From Mauremys mutica (taxonomy: Eukaryota > Chordata > Testudines > Geoemydidae), in assembly GCF_020497125.1 (NCBI RefSeq), contig NC_059072.1, positions 304,066,781 through 304,130,780 of the forward strand: a stretch of 64,000 bases of DNA, written 5' to 3'. Under the pieces are notes generated by a model. That model saw nothing but the letters and a program-made list of their open reading frames with translations. It did not search any database and was not told the origin of the DNA. Within the stretch, counting starts at the first letter, position 1. Each line of letters begins with the position of its first letter. Below, in pieces: positions 13,373 through 25,494 of this stretch. Position numbers and translations under genes: made by a program.

Positions 13373-16300
13373 GCAGCCAGAACCAAAGCCAGGGAGGGTT
13401 TTGAATATCAGAACAGAGACCTTGAATTGGACCATGTGATCAAAGGGGAGCAAGTGCAGATGGTAGAGAATGGAGTGATGTACTCATGATGATCGGTGTT
13501 GGTAAGCAGACAGAAAATGGGAGCATTTTCTTCCAGTTGGAGCTTTTTCAGGGCACATCGTTTCATTCCAAGAGATGAGTTCTACTAATCAGCCTGAAGG
13601 TCACCAAAGGCATGGATCACTTGGCCAGGAGCGAGTGCAATAGCAATCTTCAGCCAGTGCAGTCTTCAGGCCACTCACAGATGAAAGTGGGTGGTTTAGT
13701 TGCCATGACTATTTGAGCACCCAATAGCACTGAGTAATCCAAAGGATGCTTAGGCTATAATAAGCCAGTGCAGGATATGAGTGAGTAGATGAATTCTCTT
13801 TAATGACTTCATTGTGCCATCTGGATGCTAATTTCCACTAGGCATTGTGAAAGCTGGGAGATGGAGTTAGGTTAGGTGTAAAGAAGAGGAGGGGGATCAA
13901 GTTGTAACATGCATAATCTTGACACTTCAGCCCATATCATTTCACCCTCTCCAACTATTAATAATAATGTGGAGTCTTGAGTTTTGTCTGACTCTCCAGG
14001 AGAGGCCTTTAGAGATGGAGGAACAGTTGCTTGTAATGACCTTCTGGATTCGGACTGAGAGGAAGGACCTGAGCCAATGGGGGATGGGGTTTATTTGTAA
14101 TTTTAACTAAACTATTTTGCCGTTGGAAGAGTTGTTCCTAGAACTTACATTTTCTATGTAACAGCAGCAGTTTTTGTATAGTAGATCCATTATGATGGAG
14201 TGATAACAGCACCTTAGTTAAGGTTGTGTTACGGAGTTTGGTTTTAACAGAAGCTTTAAACCCTTTATTTTGTAAAAATCTCTTTGAAGTGGCAAAACCC
14301 AAAAGATAGAATATACGCTTTGAGCACTGTCTGACTTTTTCATGGTGGTTTGGTGAAAAGTGAATTGATACACTGAGAATAAGAGTTTAAAAATAGCATC
14401 TTTTGGTAGTTTTTCCCCTATGGGGTTGCCTTTTCTTTGTACCCCTTTTGCAATAAATCTAAAAAACTCTGAGACCTGTCCTCTGGCAACATTGTTGCTC
14501 CTCATGTGCTGATTCCTAAATATCAGTTATACATTGATAGTGTTTGTCTACAGAATATTTGATAACTTCTTAGCCATAACATAAAATATGTTCCAAGCTG
14601 AACCCATCACGTTTTATTGATGACAAATCTGCCGCAGTATGAATGCCAAAAACTACTGACTGAGGCTAAAAATAAAGAGGTTTGCACACTCTCCCTCCAC
14701 TTCTCCAAAGAGACCCCCATAGCCATGGGGAAATTACTCTGAAATGAGAAAGGACACTAGGGATTCAAATCTCATCTCTTTGGTGCTGTTTTAAATGTCC
14801 TTGCTATTTGCTATTTACTATTTATCATTGATGACGACAATGAATCCCAACCTAGAAGACAGTGAGGGAAGAGCTGCTGAGTGTTCATGTAGTCACTGTT
14901 AAATATGAAGGTTTGTTCTTGGTGTACTTGCTTTCAGTAACTTTAATGGGCATAAAATGTTATATCGACCCAAGGAATACACTGAGGCATATCACAGTCT
15001 CTTTCCCTCTTCCAGAGGGTCAGCATATGAACAGCCTTAACATATTTTCTCTCTGAATCATAGAGAGGGTCACCACTTCTTATCCCTGACTCTGGCGAGC
15101 TTTTTCACTAAGGTACACCAAAGCTGTGGCGAAAAACTAGGAATTTAGCTAACAAAAACTATTTTGTGATAGCTAAGCCTGTGACAGGACACACCCCATC
15201 CGCCCAGAACCTTAAAAGCCTTGAAATAAGCTAAGCCAAGGGGAAAGACTTGTTTATTCCTTTTTGTCTCCATAGTGCCTGTAACACACTCCGACACTCC
15301 TGAAGTCTTCAGCTCCCATCTCCAGCTGATATCCAACATCAATATGTAGCCCAACCTCATCAAGCCTTACACTCTAAGGCAAAATCCTAACAGTAACCTC
15401 AGCAATGTTACGGCAAAATGACTTCCTAAAAGCATGCAATGTGTGACAGTCAGATGTGTTGATCTGATAGTATATAAATGATAGGAAAGCATTTGAGGTC
15501 TCTGTTAAAGATTTGTGCTAGAGTGCAAATTTGATAGAGATTGAAGGAAAATCCAAGTGCTTTTCTTTTAAATGTAGTGTTGGTTTACATTACGGGTAGT
15601 TGAGGTCTGTGAGTTTTTGATCAAGGGAGATAATATTGCAGCTCTACTCCCCCTTAGTTTCTCTTGATGAGGATAAAAGGTGGTTTTTAGAATGTGTTAG
15701 TTAGAACATTGCTACCTAAAAGATTCTTAAAATACACCTTTTTATTCTAATAAAAAGAAACCTTAGAATCAGCGCTCCTATGAAGTGTTTACCTTTTACC
15801 CTCCGTTGCCAAACTTCCTGCCCCCCTCCCCAATTGTGGAAAAAGGGTGAGGTTCCCCTACCAGTTATTTTTTTCTCTCTATTCTAACTCAGGACTCACT
15901 GAAAACAAGGGGAAGTTTCTCAAGCAGGGAAGTGCAACAAAAACAAGCTAATGAGCTCAGCGTCAGTCCTATTTTGCATTATTCTTGTGAACTTGTTTTT
16001 ACTATTCCCACAAGAGAGACTTCCTTTGTTACTTTCTGATATAATTTTGAGTTATACTAGAGAAAGACGCTAGGATTGGCAAAAAAAAAATCTCATTTCT
16101 ACTCATCCCCAAAGCTCCCAGTCCCTGCTCTCCAGTCTTTGGCACTGGATATGGAGAATGCTTTGTTGTTTTCACAGGATTTGGGGGTGCAGGGATTTTA
16201 TCTAACACTCCAGAATCCACCCATATACAAGGTAAATAAAACTAACTTAAAACAATTATTGACATATTTTTAAAAGTACATTTAAAAAAAAATAATAAAG

Positions 16301-16805
16301 CTCTAACGGTTTCTAAATTCTGTTTAAGCTTAATTTTAATTTTAATCCTATTCACAGTGTCTTTAAACCATATATAAAGTGAGTTTTAAAGCCATGTTTC
16401 AGGTAACAGTTTAATCCCAGAGTAGACAGGGACTAAATGCCCTTAAATTTCCTCACAAAGTTCAAATAAAGTTAATCAAATCTTGTTCTCGGAAAAACCT
16501 GTCTTTTCTGTTTGATCTAAAAAAAATAAAGTGCCTAGTCCTCTGAATTCTGTTGAGAAATGCTTATAAGTATTGTATTCCTCATGCTATGCTTTCTGTT
16601 CCACAGAAGCATTTTGCAGTTGTGTGACCTGTCTTCTAAGCCATAACTTAATCAAATCAGTCCAATAACTGCCTACATATATTTGCTTAATGTGGTTGGG
16701 TGGGTATATAGCTTTTGTTGTGCTTAATTCCCATGGACTTCAGTGGTAGCTGTGCACATCTTCAAGGGCAGAATTTGGCCTTGATTCCATAAATAGATCT
16801 TAATC

Positions 16806-17050
16806 CAGGGGTGAGCAAACTTTTTGGGCCGAGGGCCACATCTGGGTGGGGAAATTGTATGCAGGGCTGGGGCAGGGGTTGGGGTGTGGGAGGGAGTGTG
16901 GGGTGTGGAAGGGGGCCGCAGTTCCCCATTCCTGGCCAATAGGAACTGTGGGAGACGGTGTCTGGAGACAAGGACAACGCACATGGAGCCCTCTGCCCCC
17001 CCCACCCCCACCCAGGGGCCACTTCACCACCAGGGGCAGTCCCGCAGGCT
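16806..17050 (+). mobile_element. hAT-derived non-autonomous element, truncated
   Basis: Begins CAGGGGTGAGCAAACTTTTTGG, a hAT (Charlie-like) terminus, followed by 'ccgagggccacatctgggtggggaaattg', a common interspersed repeat. The G/C-rich middle contains C-rich runs at 17000-17015. The matching inverted end is not found, so the right side seems lost or replaced near 17050. Confidence 0.65.
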
Positions 17051-17055
17051 GGATC

Positions 17056-17134
17056 CAACTTTGCACTTCATAGCATGGCTTGACAGCATAGCAAGGACTA
17101 AGACAGGGGGGCCATGCTATGAAGTGCAAAGTTG
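17056..17134. repeat. Perfect 24-bp inverted repeat (hairpin)
   Basis: The arm at 17056-17079 is exactly the reverse complement of 17111-17134, with a 31-base loop between them. The arms start CAACTTTGCACTTC and end AGCATGGC. No TA or 8-bp target duplication is evident. It may be a small foldback element or a miRNA-like hairpin. Confidence 0.9.
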
Positions 17135-18339
17135 CCTTTGCACAAGAGTTGAAAATGAATGCAAGCCTAGTTCCATGTGTGCATGCTTCAGTGTACTTGC
17201 ATGCAGTTCCTGTTAATTGTACATATGGCATGCACGTTTTTGAAAACATACTGCACACTACCGGTATCATTTTAACAAAAAAACTCACATAATTGATCTG
17301 CATGGCCTAGAATCATATATGAATACTCAGTCGGGAAGCTGAAAAGTCTGTCTAGTTTGTAATATGAAAGCAGCTGTATATTGTTTGGAGGGAAGCTCAT
17401 CTGTACTCACAGACTCAGTAATGTGCATCTCAGTTTCCTTTAATCTATTGCTGCCACCTGCTGGGGTTAGTGCTCTATGTCTATGGCACTTAAAACTCAG
17501 ACACTGAAGAGTCATCCATGCAGTACAAAATGAACGCTGTGTTCTTTGTTTGCCATTTGTACCAATGATAATTTTAATTGAAGACCTAAAGAGGATAATG
17601 AAAAAGTAGCTCGTTTGTATGTGTGGTCAATTATTAATCCAGCTTTATTTATAATCATTACATAATAAAGGGGAAATTATTTTAAAATATCCTCAGAATG
17701 CATTTTAAGAACGATTTTCCTACATAAATCTAATTAGAATAACATTTTTACAGAACTGGTGATAGAGACTATGCTTAGTAAAATTTTGATGTGGGAGAAT
17801 ACTAATGATCAGAATCCATAAAAGATAGAGAGCACATTTTTTTAGGTTCTTAAAGCCAAAAAATAAAGTTGGCCAAATCTTTCTTGCATACGTTCATCTC
17901 AGTCTCTGCTCCAAGTAGAACTTGGGATGGAGATAAAATTGCACAAGGATGAGAGGGTGGGCTGTTGTATCAACACGTCTGCTTTCCATGGGCTCATCTG
18001 TAAGAGAAAGATTAGGCAGATGTTATCACTTAGTGTCGCTAGAGATGTAAAAGCAGTAAAAATTCTAACAAACACAGATCAACACATTTTGTAGAATGAG
18101 TTTGAAAATGCTCACACTATACCTATGTCAGGGTATAAATCTTAGGTAGTGATTCTCAAACTGTGGTTGCTATAGTATTCCAGGGTAGGCAGTACCTGAA
18201 TATCTAATCCTTAAACAAACAAAAACAGCAAAACTTTCCAACGTACATTATAAAGAATCAAAAGAGGCAACAATCTCGATTTTTTTCTTTGTAGTTGAAA
18301 TTTAGATGTAATCATTGTTAGCTATTTCACAGTCAAAAA

Positions 18340-18480
18340 CCTGATTAGCTTTACCCAGCTTGTAAACTCTTTGGGGCAGGGACCAATATCTACTTCTGTT
18401 TGTACACTGCCAGAATAATGGGGCCATCATCCTGACTGGGGACTCTGGGCACTGCAATAATATAAATGGTAAATAAAATA
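18340..18480 (+). repeat. Ancient amniote repeat tail
   Basis: Carries 'cttgtaaactctttggggcaggga', 'tttgtacactgccagaataatggggcc', then 'gactggggactctgggcactgcaataata'. This is the best-preserved copy in the window of an old amniote repeat. Confidence 0.65.
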
Positions 18481-18859
18481 TCTGGAACAAATGAAATTCT
18501 AACAGTCGTATAAGTCTGTTAGTAGGTGGGGTTGGTAAAATTGTAAGTAATGATGAAGGGAAAGCATTTTTCAATACATACTTGTTCTTTATTTGGAAGA
18601 AAGCAAGATGATGTACTCCCATCTTAAAGGGATGACTCTTTTTTTTATCACAACTATTCTGACAGTAATTAGGTAGGATGTTAAATAATTACTAAAGTTA
18701 AACATTTTAAAATCTGCCGGACCACATAACTTTCACCCAAGAGTTTTAAAACAATTGGCCAAGATGCTTTCTGAGGTATTGAATGTTGATATTTAACAAA
18801 TCCTGTGGAGTACTGGCACTAAGTACAAACTTGAGGTGACAAAAGCAAGGATCACTGTA

Positions 18860-19620
18860 GCAATCTGAAATAGAAGGTTCCTAACCATCAGACAGGTAAG
18901 GCTCTGGAATAGCCTCCCAATACAAGTTGTGGAGGAAAACACCTTAATTAGTTTTGAGAGAGTAGGACAAATTTATGAGTGCAACTGTATGACCATGTTG
19001 CTTCTGATGGCAAGGGGCAGGGCTTAGCAGCCCTAGAGCTCATATGTGATTTATATCTTATGCTCCTAAAAAATCATGTTTCAGCCAGCCACCTGTGGGG
19101 GTCAAGAATGGATTCCTCCCCATTTCTGGAATTTTTTAATCTTCTTCCTCTGAAGCAGCAGGGATGGCTACAGTTGGAGATGGGCCACTGGATGGGGAGG
19201 GCCGGGGCTTTAAGGTGGCATCAAGCATCCTCTCTCAGGTGCTTGGCTAGTGGTTCTTGCTCACATGGTCATGATCTAAGTGATCGCCATATGTGGGATT
19301 GGGAAGGAATTTCCCCCCAGGTCAGACTGGCAGTGACCTCGGGGATTTTCCACTTTCCTCTGCAGTGTGTCAGTGCGGCTCACTTGCCAGGATTATCTGG
19401 GTATATCTCATTTCCCTGCCATGGCAGGAGCCTCAGGCACAGGTGCACCTTGGTCCCTCCTATTCCCTGCCTGTGGCACATAATAGTCTAGTCTATTCTG
19501 GGCTGTTATACTTTGGTCTAATTTCGGTTGTTGGGTTTAGTGTTGATGGCCTGTGATATACAGGCGATCAGACTTGATGATCTGGTGGTCCCTTCATGGC
19601 CTTAAACTCTATGACTATGA
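18860..19620 (+). mobile_element. CR1 LINE 3' end (plus)
   Basis: The left part matches the typical CR1 3' region: 'aaccatcagacaggtaag', 'ctctggaatagcctccc', 'ttaattagttttgagag'. The right end has the typical tail 'cagacttgatgatctggtgg', 'tcccttcatggcc', 'ttaaactctatgactatga'. No ORF2 coding is left. CR1 copies are usually 5'-truncated like this. Confidence 0.85.
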
Positions 19621-19638
19621 CTCAGCCTATTGGCAGTA

Positions 19639-20649
19639 CAGTAACTCCTCACTTAAAGTCATCCCAGATAACGATGTTTCGTTGTTACATTGCTGATTAA
19701 TTAGGGAACGTGCTTGTTTAAAGTTGTGCAATGCTCCCTTCTAACATCTTTCAGCAGCTGCCTCCTTTGTCCACTGCTTTCAGGAAGAGCAGCCCGTTGC
19801 AGCTAGCTGGTGGGGGCTTATAACCAAGGTGGACCGGCAGCCCCCTATCAGCTCCCCGCTCCTCTAAGTTCCCTGTGCTGCAGCCGCCCAGCAGGCTAGC
19901 AATTGCCGGCAGTTCAGCTGTCCCTCCCTCCACTGCCATGTGCTGCTCCTGCTCTCTACCTTGGAGCTGCTCCTCGAAACTCCTGCTTGCTGTGCAGGGG
20001 GAATGGGGGGGAGGCTAATGTCAGGGTGTCCCCCCACCCCCCGCTCCTGCACCCCGCTTACCCCTTCTCCATATAGAGCAGGGAGGGGACAAACGGAGAG
20101 AGACATAGAGAGCCTGGGGCAGCAGCTGCTGTCTCAACTTCCTGATCCACTTAAAAAGACAATGCACTTCAACAGTGGGTCAGCTTACTTACAGGGGCAG
20201 CGTGCATCTCTCTTTTCCCCACACACAAGGTGTGTGTCTGTCTCTGTCTGCTATGCTGTCTCCCCTCCCTCGTGTTCATGCTGCCTTGTGTGAGAGGCTA
20301 CATTAACAATGTGTTAACCTTTGAGGGCTCAGCCGAGCGCTAGTTCATCATTTAGCAGCAAGGCATTCCCTGGGAAATATCCCTCCCTCTTCCACCCTCT
20401 AACTTCACCACCTCAACCAAGCTTCACAATCATCATAGCTGTGAGCAGTATTAAATTTTGTTTAAAACATATACTGTGTGTATATATCTATATAATATAT
20501 AGTTTTTTGTCTGGTGAAAAAAATTTCCCTGGAACATAACCCCCTCATTTACATTAATTCTTATGGGGAAGTTGGATTTGCTTAACATCGTTTCGCTTAA
20601 AGTCGCATTTTTCAGGAACATAACTACAACGTCAAGTGAGGAGTTACTG
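19639..20649. mobile_element. Tigger/pogo-like non-autonomous DNA transposon
   Basis: The 1,011-bp unit has terminal inverted repeats starting CAGTAACTCCTCACTT on both ends, flanked by TA (19637-19638 and 20650-20651), the target duplication of Tc1/mariner-type elements. No transposase frame is visible. Open frames inside are short and unrecognised. Confidence 0.85.
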
Positions 20650-21696
20650 TACTGCTTGTTTACTGGATCCTCAGCTGCTTCTGAATGTGCAGATGATACT
20701 AGTGACCAACAGTGCTTTTTTCCCCATCTGCTTTTAGCCAGAGGTTGTAACCTTTTAATTTCCAGCCTAAATCTGTTCGCAGCCAGTTTTATACTCATTT
20801 GTTCTTGTGCCAAGTGTCCTTTAGCTGAAATAGCTCTTCACCCTCTCAGGTATTTACGCCCTTAATGTATCAGTAGAGGTGATTGGGACAGCTTACAGTC
20901 ACCTCCTGGAATACCTACTCTCAGAAGCTCACCATCAGAACATGTGACCTCCTGCCATATTTCTGGGTCTTTGAAGTTGAAGGCACTTTGTCACTCGGAC
21001 TCCTTTGTAGCATTGTAATACTGTCCAATAGAAAGATAAATAAAATTGTTCACACTGAATTTTGGTGTAACTACATTTGTAAAGCATATGGTATCTTCGG
21101 CATCTTGCAGCCTTTTGATTTTTCTAATCTCCCAACAAATCAGTATGCTGTGGGATCCTTCTTGTCTCCCGACCTCTGGGTGTTAATGCTTTTCATTTAC
21201 ATGTGCTCTACAGATATATAATCCTCCTTCCTGGGATGTTAAGATACTGCTTCTGTGACACTCCAAGCACCTTCTGCCCCAACCTCTGACCCTTAGTTCA
21301 GCTCGCTAGAGGTGCTGCACTTCTTAACTAAACAATGAGGCCAACTGAAGAACTGTCTTAGTTGTGACTCAGTTGTTCCTTCTCCAGTTCCAAGGATGCA
21401 TTCTTGACTATTAAATCTACTTCTGCTTTAATATGCATTGTAGTCAAGGGATTTAAAACCTGTCAGCCATTCATTCAAAATGTAATTATTGCACAACTAA
21501 TCGCACAGAGTGTCAGAAGTTAGTTCCATTATACTATTAAACCTTATAAAGAAATTGTTATTGGTAATTGTCAGATTGTTTCATTATCATTTTTATTAAC
21601 AGTGTAAATGTGGGTTGGCAGATCATGTGCATTGTTTTCAATTAGAACTACAGTAATTGCCTGTCTTTGTAATTTAAATGTTTTGTTCCTTTTCAG

Positions 21697-21816
21697 ATAT
21701 ATTTGAAAGAAATTTTAAGAGAAATAGGCATCTACAATGTTAAGGGAACCCACAAAAACACATGGGAGCTGAAGCCAGAATACAGACATTATCAAGGAGA
21801 AGAGAAGAGTGATTAA
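21697..21816 (+). CDS. GTF2F2: GTF2F2 last coding exon
   Basis: Gives 39 residues and a TAA stop (21814-21816), starting IYLKEILREIGIYNVKGTHK and ending HYQGEEKSD, the conserved C-terminus of RAP30. It completes the winged-helix domain that begins in the exon at 7514. The acceptor is 'ttgttccttttcag'. The exon is phase 0 and joins directly to the previous one, together giving the final 87 residues. A conservative isoleucine stands at the junction where I recall valine in mammals. No defect is visible. Confidence 0.98.
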   Translation: MYLKEILREIGIYNVKGTHKNTWELKPEYRHYQGEEKSD

Positions 21817-22050
21817 TGCAACTGTTAATGAAGCAAACACAGAGGCTATAGAATAATGGGACAGCGCTGAGGGAACACTGCAGTTAAACAGACTGGACTG
21901 AGCACAATTCAGTACCAAAAGATCTTAAAAAGAGTAATACTTTGTAATTTGCCTGGCTTCATTTTTAAAAACAAATTTCTTGGATGTTTCTATACATTTG
22001 TCTTGTTTTTGACAAAAAAATTTACAGAATAAACTTGTATTAGATTTATC
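21817..22050 (+). other. GTF2F2: GTF2F2 3' UTR
   Basis: Follows the stop codon without interruption. An AATAAA signal at 22028-22033 predicts cleavage near 22045-22055. The UTR is short, about 235 bases. Other AATAAA motifs farther downstream (near 22337 and 22515) could serve as alternatives. Confidence 0.8.
22028..22033 (+). terminator. GTF2F2: GTF2F2 polyadenylation signal
   Basis: Canonical AATAAA 212 bases after the stop codon, followed by T-rich sequence ('gtattagatttatctttatt') suitable as a downstream element. Confidence 0.75.
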
Positions 22051-22624
22051 TTTATTAGAAACCTTTTGAGTTTTGGCTTATTTTTTAAGTAGTTTTGTTA
22101 AATATTGATAACTTTAAAGTAAAACATACTTTAGAGGGATCTGTAACTTTGTGTTTTGCATCCCAGCAGTACTGAGTTTTTTACGTCCTATTCTACTGTG
22201 TTTCTTAGGGGCCTGATCCTGAAAGGTGCTGATCATCCATAGTTAATATGATTGGGAGTTTAAGGGCATTCTGTGCTTTTCAGGATCAGTCTTCAGTCAT
22301 GACACTCATGGGGATCCTAAGTCTTCCTGAGAACAAATAAAGCTCGGCTTAAAAAAAGCTCTCTGCTAAACTGGTTAATGGGGGAGAGGGGAACCACTAC
22401 AGTGCATCACTGAGGGAAAAACTACTCTGGCCCCATAAGTACAGTGAGGAATGAATAGATCTTTAGTATGTTTGTTTTTTAAAATGTGATCATGTTTTGT
22501 GTGTAAGCCTATCAATAAAGAGAGCATTTAATTTGTAGCAAATAAAATTACGTACATTATTGAGTGACTATTAGAGCTCTGATCAATTGAATTATACAGA
22601 TATGAAAACCTATTTTTAGACATA

Positions 22625-22745
22625 GTTTCTATCCCTGAGTTTGCCACTGGATCTCTCTGCAACATTGAGAAAGTCACTTAACCATTCTGTGCCTTGCTTT
22701 CCCCATTTTTAAAATGGGGCTAAATGCCCACTTTTATAAAGCATT
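22625..22745 (+). repeat. MIR-like SINE fragment
   Basis: Shows 'gagtttgccactggatctct', 'gagaaagtcacttaaccat', 'tctgtgccttgctttccccat', 'aaaatggggctaaatgcc', the order of a diverged MIR core and tail. Confidence 0.75.
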
Positions 22746-22778
22746 CAGCTGACATGTTCTAAGTGTAAAGTAGTCTCC

Positions 22779-22799
22779 TTTTTTTTTTTTTTTTTTTTT
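22779..22799. repeat. Poly(T) tract
   Basis: Run of 21 T after the MIR-like fragment. Confidence 0.95.
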
Positions 22800-23077
22800 A
22801 AGAATTGTTGTATTTTGGCATCTCAAATTTTCAGGAAAAATTATGGATGCATATGAATTAACTCAGTGATAGCAGTAGTTTCAGATGGGGTGGGGGTTAA
22901 AGGTGTTTTGTTTTTAAACAGGGTCAATTTAACTTAATCTATGCCTTGGATATTTTTTTCCCTCATCACATTTTCCTACATCACTAAAATCTGTATGTCA
23001 GGTGTATACAGATATCAATGACATTGGAAAGATCTACTTTAAAAAAAAATTAAGAGTAAATACCAATGTTTTTATTA

Positions 23078-23185
23078 GAGAGACAAGGTGGATGAGGTAA
23101 TATTTTTTATTGGAAGAACTTCTGTTGGTGAGAGTGTCAAGCTTTCAAGCTTACACAGAGCTCTGTTTCAGAATGTCACAGCTAA
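23078..23185 (-). mobile_element. Penelope-like element tail (minus)
   Basis: On the minus strand it reads 'agagctctgtgtaagc', 'ttgaaagcttgacactctcacc', 'aacagaagttcttccaataaaa', 'attacctcatccaccttgtc'. The same family is present at 53712-54201. The 'ctga...gaaa' arrangement is that of a degenerate hammerhead ribozyme as found in Penelope-like element terminal repeats. No coding part remains. Confidence 0.7.
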
Positions 23186-23799
23186 ACACAAGGTGGAACA
23201 GATGTTTTTATTGTCATTATCATGTTGATTATGGAAGAAAAGCTTTATCAGAGAGGAGAGTCTTTCAGAAATGCCTGAGGGTGATGAGATTCTGTATTGT
23301 TCTGATCTTCACTGGAATTTTCTTCCACAGCTGAGCTCCTTCAGCCAAGAATGCTTTATCTCCAGCTCTGTGGTGCTTTTTTCTGGACTTTCTGCGCTGC
23401 ATTAGCCATGGATGAGTGTGGATGAGCCTATGGATACAAATGATGACACTGATGTAGCAGTGTCCTAGGCCTCTATAAAGGCTTTGAAGGTCAAGGTGCA
23501 GGCAAAGGAAGTGGAGTAGGAGCCAAAGGAAGGACAGTAGCTCTGAGACAATATTTCACTGTGGTCTATCCAGTTGAGGTAAAAAAAAATATTTATTTGG
23601 GGTGAGTGGAGAGAAGGAACTGTATACAGTTTACCCTGCTTACTTACCCATTGCTTAAGAAAGAAAGAAAAAGCTTGATCAATTTTTCCAACTTAAGTAC
23701 TTTCTATTGATTGCCTTCATGTGATTGAACTCAGTTCTCCCTTACTGTTGTTTTTGGAAATATCCTGATTTCTAAAGTCACATTCCTAGTTGTTATTTG

Positions 23800-23925
23800 T
23801 TTGTTGTACTGTAGTGCCTCGTACTGTCATCAGACAGATGCCATTTGCTAGGTGCTGTACAAACAGAACAGAAGTATGTGTCTCTATTGCAAAAAGCCTA
23901 CAATCTTGTTCTTCTATTTGTAATT
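23800..23925 (-). repeat. Ancient amniote repeat tail (minus)
   Basis: The plus strand reads 'tgctaggtgctgtacaaaca', the reverse of the repeat seen at 18340-18480, and ends near 'aagcctacaatcttg'. Diverged. Confidence 0.6.
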
Positions 23926-25128
23926 TACCAATATTGATATAGAAATTAAGTCCGGCCATAGGCATAAAATGCTCTTGATGGCAGTCCTGTGTGATTCGCC
24001 AAACAAGAACATATTTTTGATTTTGATGTATGTTAATTTACTGTTTCATAATATGTCTTCAGCTGCTCAGTGGTTTAGCAAAATATTGTAGTTCTAGTGA
24101 GATGAACTGATCAGTCACAGTACTGCAAAAGGTCGGTCGAATTAAAGAGATTCAGTTATTTTAGTGATATGCAGAGTGCCTGTTGCTATAGAAACTAGGC
24201 ACTGTTTACAGAAATTAAAAGCATATATGAGATAAATATGTACTATAGAAACCTATTCAGAATGGGTAACATGAAGACACTAATGTTGCCAGAAATAAAT
24301 TAATATCCATATCCTTGCCAGTTGATCCTCCCAGGAGCTGGGCCACTGTGTTGTTCACAGGCTGAAGCTTGCAGGTGATCTTCAGGCATTGACCTAGAGA
24401 CAGAAAAGGCTTCAATCAGCTAATGCATCCCCTTCCCTCCCTCTCCCTGGTTTCAGGGTTCTTCCGTATAGTGTAACACACGGTGCTAAGGACCTCATGT
24501 TTGTCTGAATTAGGGATGGGATGAATAATCCCTTCATGTGCCTATTATTCTGAGCAAAAATAGTGTTGGGTTTCTAGTTTTTTCTCCAGGAAGCTCCAGC
24601 AACAGAAAGGGGAGAGGAGTACCAGTTGCCCAAGCAGTCTGATGGGAGTAGCCTGGTTTTAGGCAGTCTGGTCTGATGCCCTGGTCTCCCTGAATACTTA
24701 TTTATTCATTTAACCGGAGAGTTGCAGCAATGTCGAATATGCCGATTGTTCCTCCACTGACTGCCTTTTCCTGCATGATGGTGATGCCTACAATAAGACT
24801 GCATTCTTCTCTAGTGGCAGAGGTTCCCAAACTGTGGTTTGCAAAACACGTGCTTGGTCATCCCTGAAGAACTGGCCGGTCACATGGTGCTGGTTCTCCT
24901 TGTATCTGCCTGCTAAATTTCATTAAATAAATGGATGTATTTTTAGATTTATCGGTTTCCCAATGTCACTCTGTGCTGGCAAGTTCTGTAGCTGCCACAG
25001 AGATATTACGTACTCCTGAATAGAGGGAATATGGTGGCACTATTCAGTGGCCTGTGCAATAGTGAATGAGAAGGGAGATGGTCCATGAAATCGTTTTTAA
25101 GATATGATTCATGCACTGAAAAATTGAG

Positions 25129-25375
25129 AAAAGACGGTTACTCACCTGTAGTAACTGTTGTTCTTCGAGATGTGTTGCTCCAATCCATTCCAGTTAGGTG
25201 TGCGCGCCGCGCGTGCATGGCTCTTCGGAAGATTTTTACCCTAGCAACTCCGGCGGGCCGGCTGGGCGCCCCCTGGAGTGGCGCCGCTATAGCGCTGAAT
25301 ATATACCCCAGCCGGCCCGTCCGCTCCTCAGTTCCTTCTTGCTGGCTACTCCGACAGTGGGGAAGGAGGGCGGGT
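25129..25375 (-). repeat. DIRS A 3' inverted terminal repeat
   Basis: Inverse of 31010-31203. Both carry the 'gtgtgcgcgccgcgcg' block, 'ccctagcaactccggcgggcc', a TATATA box and 'ctcagttccttctt'. The outermost 60 bases of this end are not in the 5' repeat but match the internal complementary region. Confidence 0.9.
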
Positions 25376-25480
25376 CTGGAATGGATTGGAGCAACACATC
25401 TCGAAGAACAACAGTTACTACAGGTGAGTAACCGTCTTTTCTTCTTCGAGTGATTGCTCCAATGCATTCCAGTTAGGTGA
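25376..25480 (-). repeat. DIRS A internal complementary region
   Basis: One half (25376-25440) is the exact reverse complement of the outer 3' end near 25129-25192. The other half (25441-25480) is identical in plus-strand reading to the complement of the 5' terminus at 31164-31203. The two termini therefore abut at about 25440, as in the circle-junction template known from DIRS1. I see no mismatch. Confidence 0.9.
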
Positions 25481-25494
25481 TTCCCAAGCCTTAC

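Larger units (their letters stand above)
7658..21696 (+). other. GTF2F2: GTF2F2 last coding intron (14.0 kb)
   Basis: Bounded by donor GTATGT at 7658 and acceptor 'ccttttcag' ending at 21696. It contains no exon I can recognise. Open frames at 8135-8740, 16724-17303 and 18979-20865 fall in repeats and show no protein family. Repeat content is listed separately. Long stretches without any identifiable feature are about 9460-12860, 13500-16800 and 17140-18330. Confidence 0.85.
22051..25128. other. Intergenic region between GTF2F2 and DIRS cluster
   Basis: No gene recognised. It contains the MIR, poly(T), Penelope tail and ancient repeat listed separately, and a fragment near 24824-24905 that begins like a Charlie-type hAT end ('ggttcccaaactgtggtttg'). 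Confidence 0.7.

Noticed and set aside
18979..19491. 170-codon plus-strand frame
   Set aside because: It lies in the CR1 3' non-coding region; no match to CR1 ORF2 or other protein.
1..22000. KCTD4, expected in a GTF2F2 intron
   Set aside because: No frame with a BTB/KCTD-like protein is present in either strand of the introns shown.
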